Shown here: positions 54,612 through 63,175 of the stretch, piece after piece
Position numbering within the stretch: position 1 is the stretch's first letter
Layout of the letters: each line of letters starts with the position of its first letter
NCBI RefSeq assembly: GCF_000148725.1
Contig: NZ_GL476320.1
Coordinates: 823,175 to 887,174 of the forward strand
Origin: Roseibium sp. TrichSKD4
Lineage (GTDB): Bacteria > Pseudomonadota > Alphaproteobacteria > Rhizobiales > Stappiaceae
Direction of reading: 5' to 3'
Length of the DNA stretch: 64,000 nt
Made by a program: the position numbers and the translations under genes
Notes under the pieces: model-generated
What the model saw: the letters and a program-made list of their open reading frames with translations, nothing else
Databases searched by the model: none
What the model was told of the DNA's origin: nothing

Positions 54612-55733
54612 TCAGCTGGAAGATGCCAAACAGTCTTTCAGGCTTTTTGCCAGGTTTGCAATCAGTTGCGGATAAAGGTCCGGCCCATTGGCAAGATTTG
54701 CTCCAAGTGGGTCAAGAGTTGCCGTTTTTGCGCCGGTGCCTTCGATGACGGTTGCGACGATCTTTGGCTCAAACTGCGGCTCAGAGAAAACGCAACGTGC
54801 GCCGATTTCGGAGATCGTCGCCCGAATTTCCGTTACACGATCAGCGCTCGGTGCTGTTTCCGGGGACAGTGTGATCGCGCCAGCGGCCTCCACATCATAT
54901 CTGTGTTCAAAATGATGATAGGCATCATGGAAAACGATGAACCCGGTGTTTTCCAAGTTCTTCATTGAACCTTCGATTTCCGCTGAAAGATTGTCCAGAG
55001 CCGTGCTCATAGCATCTGCGTTTTTTTGATACAAAGCAGCATTGTTCGGGTCCGCTTCGCTCAATGTTGCGCTGATTGTTTTCAGCATGGCTTTCCCGTT
55101 GTCCGGGTTAAGCCAAATATGCGGGTCCTTGCCGCCATGGTCATGCCCATGGTCATCATGCTTGTGTTCTGCATACTTCTCATCATCGTGATCATGGTCG
55201 TCGTGCTTGTGATCTGTATGTTTCTCATGATCGTGATCATGGTCGTCATGCTTGTGATCTGTATGTTTCTCATGATTATGGTCATGCCCATCATGGTCTT
55301 CGTCACCATGGTCGTGGGCTTCAAAAGTCGCGCCCTCACGGAAATCGAGGTGGGAAATCCCTTTGGTATCCATCAGTTCAACGACAGTTGCCTTGGTCGA
55401 AAGCGTATCAATCGGCTTTTTCAAAGAGGGTGCCAGATCTTCGCCAATCCAGAAAACGATATCTGCGTCTTGCAGTGCACCTGCTTGCGACGGCTTCAAG
55501 GCGTAGCCATGCGGTGAATTCGCGCCATCGATCAACAATGTCGGTTCGCCAACACCTTGCATCACTGCTGACACCAGCGAATGAACGGGTTTGATGGACG
55601 TGACAACGGTCGGGCTGTCAGCCTGTGCCGCTGCAAGTGGGGTCATCACCAGTGAAAACGCGGCAAGTGCTGTGCAGGATTTCAAAACAGACGCGCGAGA
55701 ATTCGCGCTGGATGGTCGGCTAAACGGGCGCAA
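54612..55733 (-). CDS. znuA: zinc ABC transporter substrate-binding protein ZnuA
   Basis: A 373-residue periplasmic zinc-binding lipoprotein-like or soluble receptor for high-affinity Zn uptake. TSIKPVHSLVSAVMQGVGEP begins the mature part, SPHGYALKPSQA and DPHIWLNPDNGK contain zinc-binding His, FHDAYHHFEHRY a further His. Residues about 138-203 are a His/Asp-rich loop with three 15-residue repeats. I choose the unusual TTG at 55733 because GGAG stands six bases before it and it gives a normal signal peptide (SCTALAAFSLVMTPLAAAQA); earlier starts would place the Zur box inside the gene. No znuB or znuC is adjacent. Confidence 0.88.
   Translation of the reverse strand: MRPFSRPSSANSRASVLKSCTALAAFSLVMTPLAAAQADSPTVVTSIKPVHSLVSAVMQGVGEPTLLIDGANSPHGYALKPSQAGALQDADIVFWIGEDLAPSLKKPIDTLSTKATVVELMDTKGISHLDFREGATFEAHDHGDEDHDGHDHNHEKHTDHKHDDHDHDHEKHTDHKHDDHDHDDEKYAEHKHDDHGHDHGGKDPHIWLNPDNGKAMLKTISATLSEADPNNAALYQKNADAMSTALDNLSAEIEGSMKNLENTGFIVFHDAYHHFEHRYDVEAAGAITLSPETAPSADRVTEIRATISEIGARCVFSEPQFEPKIVATVIEGTGAKTATLDPLGANLANGPDLYPQLIANLAKSLKDCLASSS
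55137..55271. repeat. three 45-bp tandem repeats in the ZnuA histidine loop
   Basis: Three in-frame copies of a 45-base unit encode EKHTDHKHDDHDHDH, a near-identical second copy and a diverged third (EKYAEHKHDDHGHDH). The first two copies differ at only a few bases by eye, so this tract can change length by slippage or recombination. Confidence 0.85.
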
Positions 55734-55763
55734 AGCAGGCTCCAAAAATGTTATGATGTTACT

Positions 55764-55778
55764 TGTTATTGTATAACA
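55764..55778. promoter_or_regulatory. Zur-like operator upstream of znuA
   Basis: TGTTAT-TGT-ATAACA, a perfect six-base inverted repeat, 31 bases before the proposed znuA start. It resembles the alphaproteobacterial Zur site (of the type TGTTATATTATAACA). A partial second half-site TGTTATGATG lies at 55749-55758. Confidence 0.65.
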
Positions 55779-55857
55779 TTGATTTTTTTCGATGCAAGAG
55801 TTTCGAATCGAATGGTTGCTTAGTTTTTGAATTGCCAGATAGAACGGACATGCCTTT

Positions 55858-56742
55858 TTGAATTTGAACAGCGCTGGACATTCTATTTTGCACCTCTCCG
55901 AAATGATCTCAGACATGATGGGGCCAACCCCGCCCAAGTCGGCGAGCTTTATCGTGACGATTTATGGTGATGTCGTGGAGCCGCGAGGCGGTGTCCTCTG
56001 GATGGGCAATTTGATTGAAGTGTGTGGGCATTTCGGGATCAGCGAATCTCTTGTCCGCACAGCCGTTTCGCGTTTGGTGAGTGCCGGACAATTGGTCGGT
56101 GAGCGGGAAGGGCGGCGCAGCTACTACCGCCTGACCAAAGAGGCGCGGTCTGAATATATGGAAGCGGCGCGCGTCCTGTTTGGGCCTGCATCGCAGACAA
56201 GTGGCTTCAAGTTTCTGTTCAATCTCCCGGAGGACAAAGAGAAGCAGGCGCAAAGCCTCGGCTATGTATCAATCGGGCAGGGCGGCTGGATTGGGCCAGA
56301 CCGTGGAACGACAGAAGGACTAGTTTCAGATGCTGTCGGGTTTATGGCAAGCCCTGAGCAAAACTCACCGGAATTACATCGCTTTCTGGCCGAGCGTTGG
56401 GATCTCAAGTCTTATGTGGACCAATATGAAGCCTTCATTGACCGTTATCAGCCGCTTGGGAAAAGGATTGACGGGGCACTTCAGTTGGAAGGGGCAACCG
56501 CACTTCATCTAAGGTTGGCAATGGTGCACGCTTTCCGTGCGATCTTGCTCAAGGACCCAAGATTGCCTGCCGAATTCTTGCCCGAAGATTGGGTGGGCGA
56601 ACGCGCTTATCAGCTGTTTGTCAAGCTTTATCGATTCTTGTCTGAGGCGGCCGACCTCTATATCGGGCGCGTGTTTGAAGATGGAAATGGCAACTTGCCA
56701 TCAGTGACCGACGCAGTTCGCAAGCGCCTCGCAAACCTCTGA
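55858..56742 (+). CDS. paaX: phenylacetate catabolism repressor PaaX
   Basis: A protein of up to 294 residues of the PaaX family, a GntR-like repressor released by phenylacetyl-CoA. The winged-helix part shows SFIVTIYGDVVEPRGGVLWM and ISESLVRTAVSRLVSAGQLV followed by REGRRSYYRLT; the C-terminal half has the family's effector region and a LRLAMVHAFRAILLKDPRLP stretch. The start is uncertain: TTG 55858 gives the full frame, ATG 55903 or 55915 are alternatives, none with a strong ribosome site. It is divergent from znuA and precedes paaA by 247 bp. Confidence 0.9.
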   Translation: MNLNSAGHSILHLSEMISDMMGPTPPKSASFIVTIYGDVVEPRGGVLWMGNLIEVCGHFGISESLVRTAVSRLVSAGQLVGEREGRRSYYRLTKEARSEYMEAARVLFGPASQTSGFKFLFNLPEDKEKQAQSLGYVSIGQGGWIGPDRGTTEGLVSDAVGFMASPEQNSPELHRFLAERWDLKSYVDQYEAFIDRYQPLGKRIDGALQLEGATALHLRLAMVHAFRAILLKDPRLPAEFLPEDWVGERAYQLFVKLYRFLSEAADLYIGRVFEDGNGNLPSVTDAVRKRLANL

Positions 56743-56844
56743 AAGTCTGACCAAAATGGCATCAGACGAATTCTCATCGCTCTAAACATCACAAAGAAGT
56801 TCTTAATTCCTCTTTTCTTGTGATGTTTTCTGATGTATAAAGTG

Positions 56845-56858
56845 ACCGACCGGTCGGT
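56845..56858. promoter_or_regulatory. TetR-type operator in the paaA promoter region
   Basis: ACCGACCGGTCGGT is a perfect 14-base palindrome, extended to TGACCGACCGGTCGGTGA. It follows TATAAA at 56837-56842 directly, where a bound repressor would block initiation of paaABCDEZ. Its form is typical of TetR-family operators, so the TetR gene at 63176-63775 is the natural candidate to bind it. The match between protein and site is inference. Confidence 0.65.
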
Positions 56859-56989
56859 GATTGGCGGCTTTTGCTTATCGGCACGGCGTTCGGCGCTTGT
56901 GGGACCTTGGCAGGATTGGCATCCTGCGGGAAGTGCCAAGGGTCTGGTTTGGAGGGGTATTGCCGCTCCGCCTTGAGGAGGGAGTGAAC

Positions 56990-57982
56990 ATGTACGCGCA
57001 AATGGTGAAGTCCACCGGTAAAGGTGTGCAGTCTCTGGAAGATATGAGCCCTGAAGAGCGCGCTTTTCAGGAGCGTATTGATCGCGGCGAGAAAATCGAG
57101 CCCAAAGAGTGGATGCCGGATGGCTATCGCAAGACGCTCGTTCGTCAGATTGGTCAGCACGCCCATTCCGAAATTGTCGGTCAGCTGCCGGAAGGCAACT
57201 GGATCACCCGCGCCCCGACGCTTGAGCGCAAGGCTATTTTGCTGGCCAAGGTTCAGGATGAGGCCGGTCATGGCCTTTATCTTTACTGCGCCGCCGAGAC
57301 CCTCGGTGTCAGCCGTGACGAGCTTTTGGAAAAGCTTCATTCCGGCGATATGAAATACTCTTCCATTTTCAATTATCCGACGCTGAACTGGGCCGATATT
57401 GGTGCGGTCGGCTGGCTGGTTGATGGCGCTGCGATTATGAACCAGGTGCCGCTCCAGCGGACATCCTATGGGCCTTACAGTCGCGCGATGATCCGCATCT
57501 GCAAGGAAGAAAGCTTCCACCAGCGCCAAGGCTACGACATCATGATGAAGATGGCTTTCGGCACGGAAGAGCAAAAGGACATGGCTCAGGATGCCCTGAA
57601 CCGCTTCTGGTATCCGTCATTGATGATGTTCGGCCCGTCAGACAAAGACTCTGTGCATTCCGCCCAGTCCATGGCGTGGAAGATCAAGATCAACACCAAT
57701 GACGAACTTCGCCAGAAGTTTGTCGATCAGACGGTGCCGCAGGCCAAATATCTTGGTCTCACCATTCCGGACGAGAACTTGAAGTGGAACGAGGAGAAGG
57801 GTGGTTACGACTTCTCCGAGCCGGACTGGACCGAGTTCTTCGAAGTGATCAAGGGCAATGGCCCGTGCAACAAGGAACGGCTCGGCGCCCGCGTGAAGGC
57901 GTGGGACGATGGAGCATGGTTCCGGGACGGGCTGATGGCCCATGCAGAGAAACAATCCGCAGCAAAGCTGGCCGCGGAATAG
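56990..57982 (+). CDS. paaA: phenylacetyl-CoA epoxidase subunit PaaA (catalytic)
   Basis: A 330-residue di-iron oxygenase subunit that epoxidises the ring of phenylacetyl-CoA in the PaaABCE complex. The di-iron ligands are visible in [17 protein letters not shown] and [13 protein letters not shown] (E..H pattern), with [15 protein letters not shown] upstream. ATG 56990 has a strong GAGGAGGGAG site; the open frame upstream to 56861 is leader. It is first in paaABCDE-paaZ. Confidence 0.96.
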   Translation: MYAQMVKSTGKGVQSLEDMSPEERAFQERIDRGEKIEPKEWMPDGYRKTLVRQIGQHAHSEIVGQLPEGNWITRAPTLERKAILLAKVQDEAGHGLYLYCAAETLGVSRDELLEKLHSGDMKYSSIFNYPTLNWADIGAVGWLVDGAAIMNQVPLQRTSYGPYSRAMIRICKEESFHQRQGYDIMMKMAFGTEEQKDMAQDALNRFWYPSLMMFGPSDKDSVHSAQSMAWKIKINTNDELRQKFVDQTVPQAKYLGLTIPDENLKWNEEKGGYDFSEPDWTEFFEVIKGNGPCNKERLGARVKAWDDGAWFRDGLMAHAEKQSAAKLAAE

Positions 57983-58067
57983 GACCACTGACGCCGGGCC
58001 CCATCGACACAACCATAACAACACACTGTGCAAAAGGCCCGGCGGCGGTGACTTTGGGAGAGATCCG

Positions 58068-58352
58068 ATGAAAAAAGAATGGCCCCTTTGGGAAGTTTTC
58101 ATCCGCGGACAGCACGGGCTGAACCACCGTCACGTGGGCAGCCTGCATGCACCGGATGCGGAAATGGCGATCAAGAATGCCCGCGACGTTTACACCCGTC
58201 GCAACGAAGGCGTGTCGATCTGGGTGGTGGAAGCCAACAACATCACCGCCTCCAGTCCTTCGGACAAGGGCCCGCTGTTTGAGCCGTCCAATTCCAAGGT
58301 TTATCGGCATCCGACCTTCTTCGATATTCCCGAAGAAGTGGGGCACATGTAA
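58068..58352 (+). CDS. paaB: phenylacetyl-CoA epoxidase subunit PaaB
   Basis: A 94-residue structural subunit that bridges PaaAC dimers. MKKEWPLWEVFIRGQHGLNH and VGSLHAPDAEMAIKNARDVY are the family segments. GGGAGAG precedes ATG 58068. It lies 85 bp after paaA and its stop overlaps the paaC start (TAATG). Confidence 0.95.
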   Translation: MKKEWPLWEVFIRGQHGLNHRHVGSLHAPDAEMAIKNARDVYTRRNEGVSIWVVEANNITASSPSDKGPLFEPSNSKVYRHPTFFDIPEEVGHM

Positions 58353-59128
58353 TGACCGTGGCCTTCACCACACTTGATCCGGCGGTTTATGCCGACTGGC
58401 TGATGAGGCTCGGTGACAACACGCTGATCCTCGGCCATCGCCTGTCTGAATGGTGCGGTCATTCTCCGGTGCTGGAGGAAGATATCGCCATGGCGAACAC
58501 CGCGCTTGATTTGCTCGGTCAGACGCAGTTGTGGCTCGGTCTTGCCGGCGAAGTTGAAGGCAAGGGCCGCACGGCAGACAATCTGGCGTATTTGCGAGAT
58601 GCATCACGGTTTCGCAATGTCCTGCTGCTTGAGCGCCCGAATGGCGACTTTGGCCAGACCTTGATGCGCCAGTTCCTGTTCGATGCCTTCCATCTTGAGC
58701 TTTTGAAGTCCCTGCAGACATCCAGCGATCCACGGGTTGTCGAAATCGCGGGCAAGGCGATCAAGGAAGTTGCTTATCATCTGGAGCGCTCCGCTGATCT
58801 GGTGATCCGTCTTGGCGATGGAAACGGGGAAAGCCATGGGCGCATGCAGTCGGCGCTTGACGATCTGTGGCCCTATGTGGGTGAGCTGTTCGTTAGTGAC
58901 GATGTCGACAAGGCTGTTGCTGATGCCGGTATCGGACCCGATCCTGCAGATATGAAGGCGGCTTGGCGGCAAACAGTAGACGAGGTTCTGCGGGCAGCTA
59001 CCTTGAGCGTTCCCGGTGAGGGGTATGTTCACAAGGGCGGTAAGCGCGGCGTTCATACTGAACACCTTGGATACATTCTGGCGGAAATGCAGTTCCTGCA
59101 GCGCGCCTATCCGGGCGCAACCTGGTAG
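58352..59128 (+). CDS. paaC: phenylacetyl-CoA epoxidase subunit PaaC
   Basis: A 258-residue structural paralogue of PaaA that supports the epoxidase complex. LGDNTLILGHRLSEWCGHSP, EEDIAMANTALDLLGQTQLW and KEVAYHLERSADLVIRLGDG are the helical family motifs; HTEHLGYILAEMQFLQRAYP closes it. Start overlaps paaB. Confidence 0.95.
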   Translation: MTVAFTTLDPAVYADWLMRLGDNTLILGHRLSEWCGHSPVLEEDIAMANTALDLLGQTQLWLGLAGEVEGKGRTADNLAYLRDASRFRNVLLLERPNGDFGQTLMRQFLFDAFHLELLKSLQTSSDPRVVEIAGKAIKEVAYHLERSADLVIRLGDGNGESHGRMQSALDDLWPYVGELFVSDDVDKAVADAGIGPDPADMKAAWRQTVDEVLRAATLSVPGEGYVHKGGKRGVHTEHLGYILAEMQFLQRAYPGATW

Positions 59129-59137
59129 GCGGCGGTG

Positions 59138-59650
59138 ATGCAGGTCGCGCTCGATACAGTCTGGGATTGGCTAGGCGAGGTGCCTGATCCGGAAATTCCG
59201 GTGATTTCGCTGACCGATCTTGGGATCATCCGCGATGTTGCGTGGGATCGGGAAACGTTGATTGTGACTGTCACGCCAACCTATTCCGGCTGCCCGGCAA
59301 CCACGCTGATCAATCTGGAAATCGAGACTGCCTTGCGGGAGCGCGGCGTGGAACACATCCGGCTGGAACGCCAGCTTTCTCCGGCCTGGACCACGGACTG
59401 GATCAGCGCTGAAGGCCGGGAAAAGCTCAAGGCCTATGGCATTGCTCCACCTGTCGACGGAACAGCTGCGGACGGCAAGACTGTTGCACTCGCTTCCCGT
59501 CTTCTGGGGCAGGGCAATCTGGTGATTGAGTGCCCGCGCTGCGGATCAACTAAGACGGAGAAGGTGAGCCAGTTCGGCTCCACTCCCTGCAAGGCGGCCT
59601 ATCGCTGCAAAAGCTGCCTTGAACCCTTTGACTATTTCAAATGCATTTGA
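59138..59650 (+). CDS. paaD: phenylacetate degradation protein PaaD (DUF59 + zinc ribbon)
   Basis: A 170-residue protein thought to help mature the epoxidase metal centres. The N-terminal DUF59/MIP18 domain has DPEIPVISLTDLGIIRDV and TPTYSGCPATTLI with the conserved Cys; the C-terminal zinc ribbon has CPRCG and CKSCLEPFDYFKC. ATG 59138 is chosen over the in-frame GTG at 59135. It is related in fold to SufT in this window. Confidence 0.94.
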   Translation: MQVALDTVWDWLGEVPDPEIPVISLTDLGIIRDVAWDRETLIVTVTPTYSGCPATTLINLEIETALRERGVEHIRLERQLSPAWTTDWISAEGREKLKAYGIAPPVDGTAADGKTVALASRLLGQGNLVIECPRCGSTKTEKVSQFGSTPCKAAYRCKSCLEPFDYFKCI

Positions 59651-59669
59651 TGCACCGGAGTGATCTGGC

Positions 59670-60746
59670 ATGGCACGTTTTCATCCGCTTGAAGTAACTG
59701 ACGTTAAGCATGACACCCGCGATGCGGTGGTCGTGACCTTGAAGCCGCGCGAGGAGGACAAGGCTGCCTTCGACTTCGTGCAAGGCCAGTACCTGACCTT
59801 CCGGCGCGACTTTGATGGCGAGGAATTGCGCCGCTCCTACTCGATTTGCGCGGGCAAGGACGAAGGAGTTCTGCGGGTTGGGATCAAACGGGTCGACGGC
59901 GGCGCCTTTTCGACCTGGGCCAATGAAAACCTTGCGCCCGGCGACGTTGTTGATGCCATGCCACCGATGGGGCGCTTTCATACCGATCTCGATTCTGCGA
60001 CAGAGCGGCACTATGTCGGCTTTGCCGCTGGATCGGGTATCACTCCGATCCTCTCAATCATCAAGACAACGCTGGCGCGTGAGCCCGGTTCCCGCTTCAC
60101 GCTGGTCTATGCCAACCGGCAAATCAGTTCCATCATGTTCCGTGAGGAACTGGAAGATTTGAAGAACCAGTATCTTGGCCGGTTCTCTGTCCTGCATATC
60201 CTTGGCAAAGAAGCGCAGGATATTGATCTTTTCACAGGCCGGATCGATGCAGAGAAGCTGCGCCAGCTGTTCAAGATGTGGATCGACCCGTCATCCATTG
60301 ACACAGCTTTTATCTGCGGTCCCGAAGAGCTGATGCACACGATTTCCGATAGCTTGAAAGAGCACGGACTCTCCGCTGATCAGATCAAGTTTGAGCTGTT
60401 TGCCTCCAGCCAGCCGGGCAGGGCTAAGACCCGCGCCGTCAGCAAGAAAGCAGACACGGCTGTCGGAGAAGCCGAGGTCTCCATCACGCTGGATGGCGCA
60501 ACGCGCACCATCACCATGGACAAGGCAGATATGAGCGTTGTCGATGCGGCGCATGCCAACACAATCGACGTGCCTTATTCCTGCAAGGCGGGCGTTTGCT
60601 CGACTTGTCGCTGCAAGGTGATTGAAGGTGAGGTCGAAATGGCGGTGAACCACGCGCTGGAGGACTACGAAGTGCGACAGGGCTACGTCCTGTCCTGCCA
60701 GTCCACGCCTCTCACTGACAAGGTCATCGTTTCGTACGACCACTAA
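59670..60746 (+). CDS. paaE: phenylacetyl-CoA epoxidase reductase subunit PaaE
   Basis: A 358-residue NADPH-dependent reductase that supplies electrons to PaaA. In order: FAD-binding barrel (LRRSYSICAGKDEG), NAD(P)-binding domain (VGFAAGSGITPILSIIK, FICGPEELM) and a C-terminal plant-type ferredoxin with the [2Fe-2S] cysteines in YSCKAGVCSTCRCKV and LSCQS. It needs an Fe-S cluster from the SUF system upstream in the window. Confidence 0.96.
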   Translation: MARFHPLEVTDVKHDTRDAVVVTLKPREEDKAAFDFVQGQYLTFRRDFDGEELRRSYSICAGKDEGVLRVGIKRVDGGAFSTWANENLAPGDVVDAMPPMGRFHTDLDSATERHYVGFAAGSGITPILSIIKTTLAREPGSRFTLVYANRQISSIMFREELEDLKNQYLGRFSVLHILGKEAQDIDLFTGRIDAEKLRQLFKMWIDPSSIDTAFICGPEELMHTISDSLKEHGLSADQIKFELFASSQPGRAKTRAVSKKADTAVGEAEVSITLDGATRTITMDKADMSVVDAAHANTIDVPYSCKAGVCSTCRCKVIEGEVEMAVNHALEDYEVRQGYVLSCQSTPLTDKVIVSYDH

Positions 60747-60817
60747 CCTCATTTCAGGACGGATGCCCGGTGCAGGAGGGTTTGCAGCGGGCCAAGAACA
60801 CGCAAGGATATTTCAGC

Positions 60818-62896
60818 ATGACTTTATCGGCCCAAACGCCGCGCCGCCTCGAGAGCTTTGTCTCTGGCCGTTGGACTGCAGGTCAGCGGGACGGCAAGCC
60901 GCTGCTCAATGCAGCTAACGGCCAGACTGTCGCGCTGATTGACGCCTCAGGTCTCGATTACGGCGCTGCGCTTGAGTGGGGCCGAAAGGTTGGCGGAAAG
61001 AACCTGCGCAAATATTCCTTCCATGAACGGGCGGCCATGCTGAAGGCGCTGGCTCAGGCCTTGATGGAGCAAAAGGAAGCATTCTACGCCGAGAGCTTCC
61101 TGACCGGTGCGACCCGGACCGATGGTTGGATCGACATTGAAGGTGGGTTTGGAACACTCTTTGCCTATTCTTCCAAAGCGCGCCGCGAGCTGCCAAATAC
61201 GCGCATCCTGACAGAGGGCGACGTTGAGGTTCTGTCCCGCGACAACACCTTCGCTGCACAGCATATTTTGACGCCGATGGAAGGTGTTGCCGTTCACATC
61301 AACGCCTTCAACTTCCCGGTCTGGGGCATGTTGGAAAAGATCGCGCCGACGCTGATCGCCGGTATGCCGTGCCTTGTGAAACCGGCCAGCCAGACGGCCT
61401 ATCTGACAGAGCTTGTGGTTCGCCGCATTCTGGAAACCGGCATCCTGCCGGAAGGCACTCTGCAGCTGGTTTCCGGATCTGCTGGCGACATGCTGGATCA
61501 TTTGACAGGTGAGGACGTTTTGACCTTCACAGGCTCTGCCTCCACGGGTCAGATGCTGCGCGGTCATCCGAAGGTCGTCTCTGAATCTGTTCGTTTCACC
61601 ATGGAAGCAGACAGTTTGAATTCTTCCGTTCTTGGCACAGATGCAGCTCCGGGCACACCGGAATTTGATTTTTTCGTCAAGGAAGTCGCACGGGAGATGA
61701 CCACGAAGGCGGGCCAGAAATGTACGGCGATCCGCCGTGTCATCGCGCCGCGTGCCCACACTGACGCCCTGATCGAGGCCCTGTCTGCCCGTCTCGGCAA
61801 AACCGTGATCGGCGATCCTGCCTTGGAAAACACGCGCATGGGGCCGCTTGCCTCGCTTGATCAACGCGAGGAAGTTCGCGACCGGATCAAGGATCTGTGC
61901 GCAGAAGCCGAAATCGTTGCCGGAAACCCGGACGAAGTCTCCGTCGCCTCCGGGGATGCAGACAAGGGGGCCTTCCTCAACCCCGTCCTGCTCCATTGCG
62001 CCAAGCCGCTGGATGGCACCGCCATCCACGATGTGGAGGCCTTTGGCCCGGTGGCGACCGTCATGCCTTACGACGATATCGAAGAGGCCGTTGAGTTGGC
62101 GAAGCGCGGCAAGGGATCGCTGGTCGCCTCTGTCTTCACCAATGATCCGAAGGTCGCCGAGGAAGTGGTCATCGGCATGGCTCCGCTTCATGGCCGTGTA
62201 CTGATCGGCAACCGCGACAGCGCCAAGACCTCTACGGGTCATGGTTCTCCGTTGCCGATGCTGGTTCATGGCGGTCCGGGACGGGCGGGCGGCGGCGAGG
62301 AAATGGGCGGCATGCGCGGTGTGAAGCACTACATGCAGCGCACCGCCGTTCAGGGAACGCCACGTCTTCTTTCTGCGGTCACAGGTCGCTGGATTGCTGG
62401 GGCTAGTGGCCTTGATACGCCGGTGCATCCGTTCCGCAAGTCTTTGGCTGAACTCAATATTGGCGATCAACTGATCACCAAGTCGCGGGAAGTCACGCTT
62501 GCCGATATCGAGCATTTCGCGACCTTCACCGGCGACACATTCTATGCCCACATGGACGAGGAAAGCGCCCGCGCCAATCCGTTTTTCGAAGGCCGTGTCG
62601 CGCATGGCTATCTGATCGTGTCCTTTGCCGCCGGTCTCTTTGTAGACCCGGCTCCGGGGCCTGTTCTCGCCAATTACGGCGTCGACAACCTGCGTTTCCT
62701 CACACCGGTCAATCCGGGTGATGAACTGAAAGTTCAGCTGACGGCCAAGGAAATCAACCCGCGCATTACCGCCGATTATGGCGAAGTCCGCTGGGATTGC
62801 TGCGTCACCAACCAGAACGACGAAGTCGTCGCCCAATACGACGTCCTGACCATGGTTGCCAAGACCTGGCCGCAAGTCGCGCAGGCTGCTGAGTAG
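60818..62896 (+). CDS. paaZ: bifunctional oxepin-CoA hydrolase / semialdehyde dehydrogenase PaaZ
   Basis: A 692-residue fusion that opens the oxepin ring and oxidises the resulting aldehyde. Residues 1-525 are an aldehyde dehydrogenase with the catalytic Glu in FTMEADSLNSSVLG and Cys in KAGQKCTAIRRV; residues about 538-690 are a MaoC-type hydratase with FATFTGDTFYAHMDEESARA and GRVAHGYLIVSFAAG. ATG 60818 has AAGGA nine bases upstream. It follows paaE by 71 bp and is likely co-transcribed. Confidence 0.95.
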   Translation: MTLSAQTPRRLESFVSGRWTAGQRDGKPLLNAANGQTVALIDASGLDYGAALEWGRKVGGKNLRKYSFHERAAMLKALAQALMEQKEAFYAESFLTGATRTDGWIDIEGGFGTLFAYSSKARRELPNTRILTEGDVEVLSRDNTFAAQHILTPMEGVAVHINAFNFPVWGMLEKIAPTLIAGMPCLVKPASQTAYLTELVVRRILETGILPEGTLQLVSGSAGDMLDHLTGEDVLTFTGSASTGQMLRGHPKVVSESVRFTMEADSLNSSVLGTDAAPGTPEFDFFVKEVAREMTTKAGQKCTAIRRVIAPRAHTDALIEALSARLGKTVIGDPALENTRMGPLASLDQREEVRDRIKDLCAEAEIVAGNPDEVSVASGDADKGAFLNPVLLHCAKPLDGTAIHDVEAFGPVATVMPYDDIEEAVELAKRGKGSLVASVFTNDPKVAEEVVIGMAPLHGRVLIGNRDSAKTSTGHGSPLPMLVHGGPGRAGGGEEMGGMRGVKHYMQRTAVQGTPRLLSAVTGRWIAGASGLDTPVHPFRKSLAELNIGDQLITKSREVTLADIEHFATFTGDTFYAHMDEESARANPFFEGRVAHGYLIVSFAAGLFVDPAPGPVLANYGVDNLRFLTPVNPGDELKVQLTAKEINPRITADYGEVRWDCCVTNQNDEVVAQYDVLTMVAKTWPQVAQAAE

Positions 62897-62921
62897 GGTT
62901 TGGCGCAATTTGTGAGAAGCT

Positions 62922-62985
62922 GTCGTCCCGGCCTTGCGCCGGGACCTGCTGTCTTGCGGAAAAGGCCCCGGATCCGGCGTCCGGG
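62922..62985. repeat. REP-like palindrome pair after paaZ
   Basis: Two hairpins: GTCCCGGC-CTTGC-GCCGGGAC (62925-62945) and CCCGGA...TCCGGG (62967-62985). The first shares the CGTC.. prefix and CTTG loop with the repeat after sufB but has a different paired stem. It may end or stabilise the paa transcript. The region 62897-63175 holds no gene. Confidence 0.65.
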
Positions 62986-63079
62986 TTGGCGTGAGTGTTT
63001 CCATGCTTCGTGTGGTCACCCAATGGCTTGACCATGGGGTCCATACCGTTCATTGGCCGTTTCGGGAGCTATTACGGAT

Positions 63080-63110
63080 TGGATCACCGGATCAAGTCCG
63101 GTCATGACGA
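63080..63110. repeat. REP-like extragenic palindrome
   Basis: ACCGGA-TCAAG-TCCGGT (63086-63102) with flanks GGATC and CATGACGA. Read on the minus strand it is CGTCATGACCGGACTTGATC..., the same family as the copy at 7841-7873, with compensating changes in the stem. Confidence 0.7.
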
Positions 63111-63175
63111 TCGAGTTGGGTGGCCAAATCTGGCGGAACGGATCGGAGTGCAGACTTTAATGTGCACTCACCCAA

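Noticed and set aside
55734-55937. A longer ZnuA beginning at 55937
   Set aside because: It would include the Zur-like box and overlap the divergent paaX start; a GGAG-spaced TTG at 55733 gives a normal signal peptide.
60947-63019. A 690-codon open frame on the minus strand opposite paaZ
   Set aside because: It mirrors paaZ in a GC-rich gene whose codon pattern keeps the antisense frame open; the translation is Arg/His-rich and has no recognisable domain or ribosome site.
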